Shown here one piece after another: positions 35,243 through 39,191 of a stretch of DNA of 39,191 bases. The DNA lies in NCBI RefSeq assembly GCF_023051165.1, contig NZ_JALKIG010000019.1, positions 1 through 39,191 of the forward strand. Reading direction: 5' to 3'. The position numbers and the translations under genes are program-made. Numbering within the stretch: position 1 is the stretch's first letter; the number at the start of each line of letters is the position of its first letter. Origin of the DNA: Veillonella sp. KGMB01456 (GTDB taxonomy: Bacteria > Bacillota > Negativicutes > Veillonellales > Veillonellaceae). Under the pieces are notes generated by a model. It was not told the origin of the DNA. It searched no databases and was given only the letters and a program-made list of their open reading frames with translations.

Positions 35243-36577
35243 ATGACTGCAAAACGTTCAGCACTTTACATTCGCGTATCTCACGAAGAACAAGCTATGA
35301 ACGGCTACTCTTTACAAGCTCAGGAAAACAGGCTACGCCAATATGCCTTGGAGCATAATTATCAAATTGTGGAGTGTTATCGCGATGAGGGCATTTCAGC
35401 CCGCAGTCGCCCCGGTCGCCGTAAAGAGTTTGCCCGAATGTTACAAGATGTTCAGGCCGGTCGAATCGACTGTATCTTATTTATTAAGCTGGATCGATGG
35501 TTTCGTAATGTTTCCGATTTTTACACTTATCAGGCTATTTTGGATAAATATAATGTTGTCTGGGAAACAACGGAGGAAGATTACAATACAAATACGGCTC
35601 AAGGTCGTCTCTACCTTAACATTAAGCTATCCATTGCTCAAAATGAATCGGACACTACTTCGGAGCGAATCAATTTCGTATTTGCCGATAAAATTAAACG
35701 AGGTGAAGTTATCTCCGGCAAATTGCCTTTAGGTTATTCTATCAAAGATAAACATATCGTTCCCGATGAAAAAGCACCTATTATCCGTGATGTTTTCAAT
35801 TATTATTTAAAAACTAAATCAATTCGACAAACCATGATTTATTTAGCTGAAAAACATGGCATCGTTCGTGCCTATCCTACCATTACCCAATTATTGCGTA
35901 ATGAAAAGTATATGGGGCGTTTTTATGGAATTGATAATTATGCCCCTCCAATTATTTCTCAAGATACCTTTTCGGCAGTTCAACAGGAGTTAAAAAGACC
36001 ACGCCATCATGGAGCATCCTTCTCAGCCAAGGAATTAAGCGAACCATATCTTTTTAAGGGACTGCTTCGATGCCCCTCATGTCACCACCGTTTAGTCGGT
36101 ATGCGACGACGGTACAAAGATAAAATTTATGTGTACTATCAATGCCCTCAATCCATTAATCACTCCGATATTTGTGGCAATAAAGCGCTATATAAAGAAC
36201 CTCAAATAGAAGGTGCACTATTGGTGGCTATACCGCAACTTATTAAAACGTCCGCCCCTTATCTTTCTTCATCGATATTACAGCTATATTTACAGTGCCA
36301 TAAGGATTATCAGAAATGGTCACTTGTCGGTAAATATCAGTATTGGCATTTTTTACTGAAATCCGTACTACTCCCTGCTATATCGTCTCGAAGTTCGAAC
36401 TTGTTAAATCCTACAGCAACACAGAAATTAAATGCAAAACTACTTTCAGCATTATTAAAAGATTCTTCTTTAAATGATTCTAAAAACAACAAACTATTTA
36501 CAGAAACAAACTATGTAATACCTATTGAAAACGTACAACTCAATGAAAACTATGCTTTAAAATTCAGTAACAATTAA
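35243..36577 (+). CDS. Large serine recombinase
   Basis: The 444 residues begin with a resolvase-type catalytic domain. Ser13 in YIRVSHEEQAMNGYSLQAQE is the nucleophile, and GRIDCILFIKLDRWFR holds the catalytic arginine. A recombinase domain follows (KIKRGEVISGKLPLGYSI), then a zinc ribbon (LRCPSCHHRL, YYQCP, ICGNKAL). Such enzymes integrate or excise phages and transposons, or invert DNA. The C-terminus after residue 340 is AT-rich and lacks a strong coiled coil, so the protein is short for the class. The ATG at 35243 has no well-placed binding site. It lies alone on the plus strand, just before the frameshifted ompM. No att sites recognised. Confidence 0.88.
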   Translation: MTAKRSALYIRVSHEEQAMNGYSLQAQENRLRQYALEHNYQIVECYRDEGISARSRPGRRKEFARMLQDVQAGRIDCILFIKLDRWFRNVSDFYTYQAILDKYNVVWETTEEDYNTNTAQGRLYLNIKLSIAQNESDTTSERINFVFADKIKRGEVISGKLPLGYSIKDKHIVPDEKAPIIRDVFNYYLKTKSIRQTMIYLAEKHGIVRAYPTITQLLRNEKYMGRFYGIDNYAPPIISQDTFSAVQQELKRPRHHGASFSAKELSEPYLFKGLLRCPSCHHRLVGMRRRYKDKIYVYYQCPQSINHSDICGNKALYKEPQIEGALLVAIPQLIKTSAPYLSSSILQLYLQCHKDYQKWSLVGKYQYWHFLLKSVLLPAISSRSSNLLNPTATQKLNAKLLSALLKDSSLNDSKNNKLFTETNYVIPIENVQLNENYALKFSNN

Positions 36578-36691
36578 AATTAAATATGGCAAGAGTTTTA
36601 AAACACTAAGATAAATTTTTTCAACGTTAAATTGAAAATTCACTACTTGTTTCACGGTTTTACATAAATTGTACCCTAAGGGGTAATTACA

Positions 36692-37965
36692 ATGAAAAAA
36701 CGTTTTGCAGCCGTATTTGCAGCAACTGCTGTACTTGGCGTAACTACTGCTTCGCAGCTAATCCATTCTCCGATGTAACTCCTAACGATTGGGCATACCA
36801 GAGCGTATCTCAATTGGCAGCAGCTGGTGTAATCAACGGTTACCCAGATGGCACTTTCAAAGGCCAGAACAACATCACTCGTTACGAAATGGCTCAGATG
36901 GTAGCTAAAGCTATGGCTAACGAAGCTCGTGCTAACGCTGAACAACAGGCTATGATCAACCGTTTGGCTGATGAATTCGCTAGCGAATTGAACAATTTGG
37001 GCGTTCGTGTTGCTACTTTGGAAAACAAAGTTGGTAACGTAAAAGTTACCGGTGACGTTCGTCTTCGTTACCAGGGTTCTGACAAAAAAGACATGTTCTC
37101 CAATGACAACAACCCTAATAAAAAATCTAAATTCGACTATCGTGGTCGTATCCAATTCAATGCTAATGTAAATGAAAATACATCTGCTGTAGTTCGTGTA
37201 TCTACAGGTAGCAAAGAATTTGGTAATGCATCTAGTAGCAGTGTTGAATTCGATCGCGTGTATGTAGCTCATAAATTCGGCCAAGATACAACTTTAGTTG
37301 GCGGTCGTTTTGGTGCCTTAATTGGCGGCGGTTTAATCTATGATGATACTTTTGACGGTGCTGCTTTGGCATACGACAATGGTAATTTCTCTGCTACAGC
37401 TGCTCATGGTTACTTCATGGCTGGTAACTTGTTCGGTAGCGCTTCTTTTGATGGTTTAGATGTTAAAGATGCAGATGCTGATACAAATATTTCTGTAACT
37501 TTATTACAAGCACAAGGTAAATTGGGTGAACACGCTACTATCGGTGGTTTCTACGCATTTGGGAACCGTTTCCTTGATAACGATATCTACGGCGGTCACT
37601 TAGATCTTCAATTTGATAAATTGTGGATTGGTGGCGAATATGCTACTTGGAAAGATGATTTTTCGGACAACAACGGCGATAAAGATGCTTGGGTAGCAGG
37701 CGTTGGTGTTGGTAACTACAACATTAAAGAAAAAGGTACTTGGGGTGTTAAAGTTCAGTACTTTGATGAAGGAGCTACTTCTCCAGTAATCAGATCTACT
37801 TGGAACCAACCATACAATGCTGACTACAAAGCTTGGATGGCTACTGTAGACTATGCATTGGCTAAAAACGTTGGCTTGTCCGCTTACTGGGCATTCAATG
37901 CTGAAGACCAAGACGGTAACGACTTGAGCGATTACTACCGTGCAGAATTAAACTACAAATTCTAA
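36692..37965 (+). pseudogene. ompM: OmpM SLH-domain porin with a one-base frameshift in the signal peptide
   Basis: AAGGGG lies 8 bases before ATG 36692, which starts MKKRFAAVFAATAVLGVTTA. In that frame translation stops at TAA 36776-36778 after 28 codons. Adding one T at 36751-36752 (TTCGCA to TTTCGCA) restores AFA-ANPFSDV, a signal-peptidase site and SLH start, in frame with the 383 open codons from 36814. Downstream are the SLH domain (WAYQSVSQLAAAGVINGYPD, NNITRYEMAQMVAKAMA), a coiled coil (RANAEQQAMINRLADEFASE) and a beta barrel ending in NYKF. OmpM spans from outer membrane to peptidoglycan and forms pores. Codon use is that of a highly expressed gene. An assembly error, phase variation or true inactivation are all possible. 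Confidence 0.88.
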
Positions 37966-38000
37966 TTTCTCCTGAAATAGAATTATCTCGTAGCATAAAA

Positions 38001-38029
38001 AACAACCACTGCCTATGGCGGTGGTTGTT
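38001..38029 (+). terminator. Terminator of ompM
   Basis: AACAACCACTGCC (38001-38013) pairs with GGCGGTGGTTGTT (38017-38029), 13 bp with one G-U and a 3-nt loop, followed by TTTAC. It lies 36 bases after the ompM stop. Confidence 0.85.
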
Positions 38030-38063
38030 TTTACTTAGATGTATATTCCATGTTGCTCATAAC

Positions 38064-38091
38064 TTGACGAAAATGGAATACATGATATACT
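38064..38091 (+). promoter_or_regulatory. Promoter of the putative antitoxin RNA
   Basis: TTGACG (38064-38069) and TATACT (38086-38091) are 16 bases apart on the plus strand. No plus-strand reading frame follows. A transcript from about 38098 runs antisense into the 3' end of the toxin gene. Confidence 0.65.
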
Positions 38092-38097
38092 AAAAGT

Positions 38098-38205
38098 ACA
38101 AAGAGAGCTATCAACGTGTGAAGGCGTTAGGCTCATCTAAGCTGTAGCAAATGATAAACCTAACGTGTGAAGTCTGCAATACTTCTGGGCGTTAGGTCTA
38201 TTTCT
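38098..38205 (+). ncRNA. Putative type I antitoxin antisense RNA
   Basis: This RNA of about 105 nt would begin after the TTGACG/TATACT promoter. It would end at the stem 38159-38196 (CCTAACG with CGTTAGG, inner GAAGT/ACTTC) followed by TCTATTTCTTT. It overlaps the 3' end of the toxin message by about 50 nt, as in txpA/RatA and bsrG/SR4 pairs. AACGTGTGAAG occurs twice within it. Boundaries are inferred. Confidence 0.55.
38159..38196. terminator. Bidirectional terminator shared by toxin and antitoxin
   Basis: CCTAACG (38159-38165) and CGTTAGG (38190-38196) enclose GAAGT/ACTTC. T-rich sequence follows on both strands (TCTATTTCTTT on plus, TTTATCATTT on minus). It begins directly after the toxin stop codon. 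Confidence 0.6.
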
Positions 38206-38275
38206 TTAGTGAAATAATTAACACTATAAGAGTAGCAAAACCAATCATTAATGATATAGCTTCGTATACTGTTAT
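38198..38275 (-). CDS. Holin-like type I toxin peptide, apparent AUA start
   Basis: Reading the minus strand from 38275 gives (M)TVYEAISLMIGFATLIVL followed by IISLKK and a stop. This is 25 residues: a short polar start, one membrane-spanning segment, and a Lys-Lys end. It matches the pattern of small 'putative holin-like' toxins of Firmicutes, typically xVxEALxLMIxFxxxI. AAAGGTGGTG ends 5 bases before the first codon, and GGTGG is spaced 7 bases from it. The first codon is ATA, not ATG. An in-frame ATG at 38248 would give only 16 residues. An antisense RNA and a shared terminator support a type I toxin-antitoxin locus. The ATA may be a weak start or a silenced toxin. Confidence 0.6.
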   Translation of the reverse strand: MTVYEAISLMIGFATLIVLIISLKK

Positions 38276-38329
38276 AGTATCACCACCTTTCGGTGATGAA
38301 CCTAACTCACGTTAATAGCTCTGAATATT

Positions 38330-38335
38330 ATTATA
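38330..38335 (-). promoter_or_regulatory. -10 box of the putative toxin promoter
   Basis: TATAAT lies on the minus strand at 38335-38330, with a weak ATTAAT 17 bases upstream inside the hairpin at 38335-38377. The message would start near 38323 with a 48-nt untranslated leader. Confidence 0.4.
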
Positions 38336-38377
38336 GCACTATGAATTTGAGAATTAATATTTCAAATTCATAGTGCT
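38335..38377 (+). terminator. 16-bp hairpin with U-tract
   Basis: AGCACTATGAATTTGA (38335-38350) and TCAAATTCATAGTGCT (38362-38377) are perfect complements, and ATTTTTTT follows on the plus strand. It would stop plus-strand transcripts before the convergent exported-protein gene. Its left end touches the -10 box of the toxin promoter. Confidence 0.75.
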
Positions 38378-38453
38378 ATTTTTTTCTTTCATTAGATTTT
38401 AATCGGGATTAAACCAGATTTAATAAGACGTATACTAGCTAAAGACTGACATT

Positions 38454-39104
38454 TTACTGTTTTAACATTGCTTCTTTAGTCAAAGTCATATGATCGAGTG
38501 TAAATTCTCTATCGGCAAATTTGATGCAAGCTTTTTTGAAAGCACGTTCGGTGCTGCTGGTACCGGCAGCATTTTCTTTTACAATGTATTTTTCATTATA
38601 CACATATTTATCTTCTTTAACGGAATAAATAAGAACAGTGTACAATACGGTGACTTCAAATTTTACCGGAGAAAAACCGAGCCAAGCAGTTTTTACTTTC
38701 GAATCGGTGATTCTGGCATTAATCAATAATACATAATCGGAATTTGTTTGCTGTGCCATTTCATTTAATTCCTTTTTCTTCGGCACATAACCACGCCCCA
38801 AAGCAGTATCATCAGGATTCAAATCGTTTTCCAATAAATATTCTTCAAATACACTTTGGCTTTCAGCCATATTAACAGGTGATAAATTTTTGTGTTTAGC
38901 CAGTTCACGATCGATAGCTTTGTATAAAATTTCTCTTGCCTCTGTTTCATTGCTCACCCCTGCATTCCCTACATACACGAGCGGCATTATTCTTTCTTTA
39001 CTACCGCTATTAGAATAAGCGGTAACATCAAAGGCATTTGTTGTAAATACAGCCCCAACTAAAACAAAAATCCCCATCATTAACAGTGAAAAAATTCTCT
39101 TCAT
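38454..39104 (-). CDS. Exported protein of unknown function
   Basis: I do not recognise this 216-residue protein. The N-terminus MKRIFSLLMMGIFVLVGAVF then TTNA-FDV is a good signal peptide with cleavage after A-x-A-like TNA; there is no lipobox. The mature part has an alpha/beta pattern (REILYKAIDRELAKHKNLSP, MAQQTNSDYVLLINARITDS, KFEVTVLYTVLIYSVKEDKY). This resembles small periplasmic proteins that bind or modify envelope components, but no family can be named. GGAGG precedes the ATG. The 22-bp repeat copy lies about 40-60 bases upstream, in its probable promoter region. Confidence 0.8.
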   Translation of the reverse strand: MKRIFSLLMMGIFVLVGAVFTTNAFDVTAYSNSGSKERIMPLVYVGNAGVSNETEAREILYKAIDRELAKHKNLSPVNMAESQSVFEEYLLENDLNPDDTALGRGYVPKKKELNEMAQQTNSDYVLLINARITDSKVKTAWLGFSPVKFEVTVLYTVLIYSVKEDKYVYNEKYIVKENAAGTSSTERAFKKACIKFADREFTLDHMTLTKEAMLKQ

Positions 39105-39140
39105 AAATAAACCTCCTCTTACCTAAAAATAAAAATAGGC

Positions 39141-39162
39141 TTATAGGACAAAAAGTGTGTGT
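39141..39162. repeat. 22-bp repeat, copy 2 (inverted copy of 73-94)
   Basis: This is the exact reverse complement of 73-94. Read on the minus strand it lies in the upstream region of the exported-protein gene and ends in CCTATAAG, which could serve as a -10 region. Nothing else is seen from 39105 to the window end. Confidence 0.65.
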
Positions 39163-39191
39163 GGCTTTTTTAGTTAATCCCAATAAATTGG

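Larger units (their letters stand above)
38104..38322. repeat. Inverted repeats flanking the toxin gene
   Basis: AGAGCTATCAACGTG (38104-38118) then GTTAGGCTCATC (38126-38137) recurs inverted as CACGTTAATAGCTCT (38308-38322) and GATGAACCTAAC (38295-38306). Only one base differs in each block. Toxin and antitoxin RNAs would therefore have near-identical 5' ends. GTTAGG at the toxin 5' end can also pair with CCTAAC in its 3' stem. Confidence 0.7.

Noticed and set aside
36676-37284. 202-codon minus-strand open frame opposite ompM
   Set aside because: It is a shadow caused by the strongly biased codons of the porin, and its translation shows no family features.

Overview
This window looks like a chromosomal segment from a Negativicutes bacterium of the Veillonella type, that is, a Firmicute with an outer membrane. 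Firmicute traits are WhiA, YvcK and RapZ in one operon, a PyrR-type attenuator, PyrK/PyrD-type dihydroorotate dehydrogenase and strong AGGAGG ribosome binding sites. Diderm traits are a TonB-dependent receptor with TonB/ExbB/ExbD, lipopolysaccharide-type glycosyltransferases, and an SLH-domain OmpM porin that tethers the outer membrane to peptidoglycan. The genus is inferred, not proven. No rRNA, tRNA or CRISPR array was seen.

Layout. Positions 1-228 hold terminator hairpins. 229-1520 is the infC-rpmI-rplT operon (minus strand) with a promoter, an attenuating leader and a probable AUU start codon for infC. 1660-7231 is a minus-strand surface-polysaccharide cluster: a HutP-like protein, one GT2 and two GT8 glycosyltransferases, UDP-glucose dehydrogenase and a UDP-glucuronate-epimerase-like enzyme. 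7360-9104 is an AT-rich two-gene island encoding an AAA ATPase and a small TOPRIM/RloB-like protein, a likely phage-defence pair. 9262-18095 is the pyrimidine operon pyrB-pyrC-carA-carB-pyrK-pyrD, with promoter, PyrR-binding leader and terminator. It makes UMP precursors from bicarbonate, glutamine and aspartate as far as orotate.

18116-28918 is a heme/iron acquisition region, all on the minus strand. It holds TonB, an AraC-type regulator, ExbB, ExbD, a HutW/ChuW-like radical SAM enzyme, a periplasmic binding protein, a permease, an ATPase, a flavodoxin and a TonB-dependent receptor. Together these would carry heme (or a related chelate) across both membranes. The radical SAM enzyme with flavodoxin as reductant could open the heme ring without oxygen. 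The radical SAM protein ends in an unusual His/Gly/Pro repeat tail. A 127-nt element with long complementary ends lies between flavodoxin and receptor, and a long hairpin with a U-tract sits directly before the araC-type gene.

29105-34994 is the operon HAD phosphatase-rapZ-yvcK-whiA plus an unrecognised exported 507-residue protein. 35243-36577 (plus strand) is a large serine recombinase. It is followed by an ompM porin gene whose signal peptide carries a one-base frameshift. 38064-38385 appears to be an undetected type I toxin-antitoxin locus: a 25-residue holin-like peptide whose apparent start codon is AUA, with an overlapping antisense RNA. The window ends with an exported protein of unknown function. 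A 22-bp sequence occurs in opposite orientation near both ends of the window.
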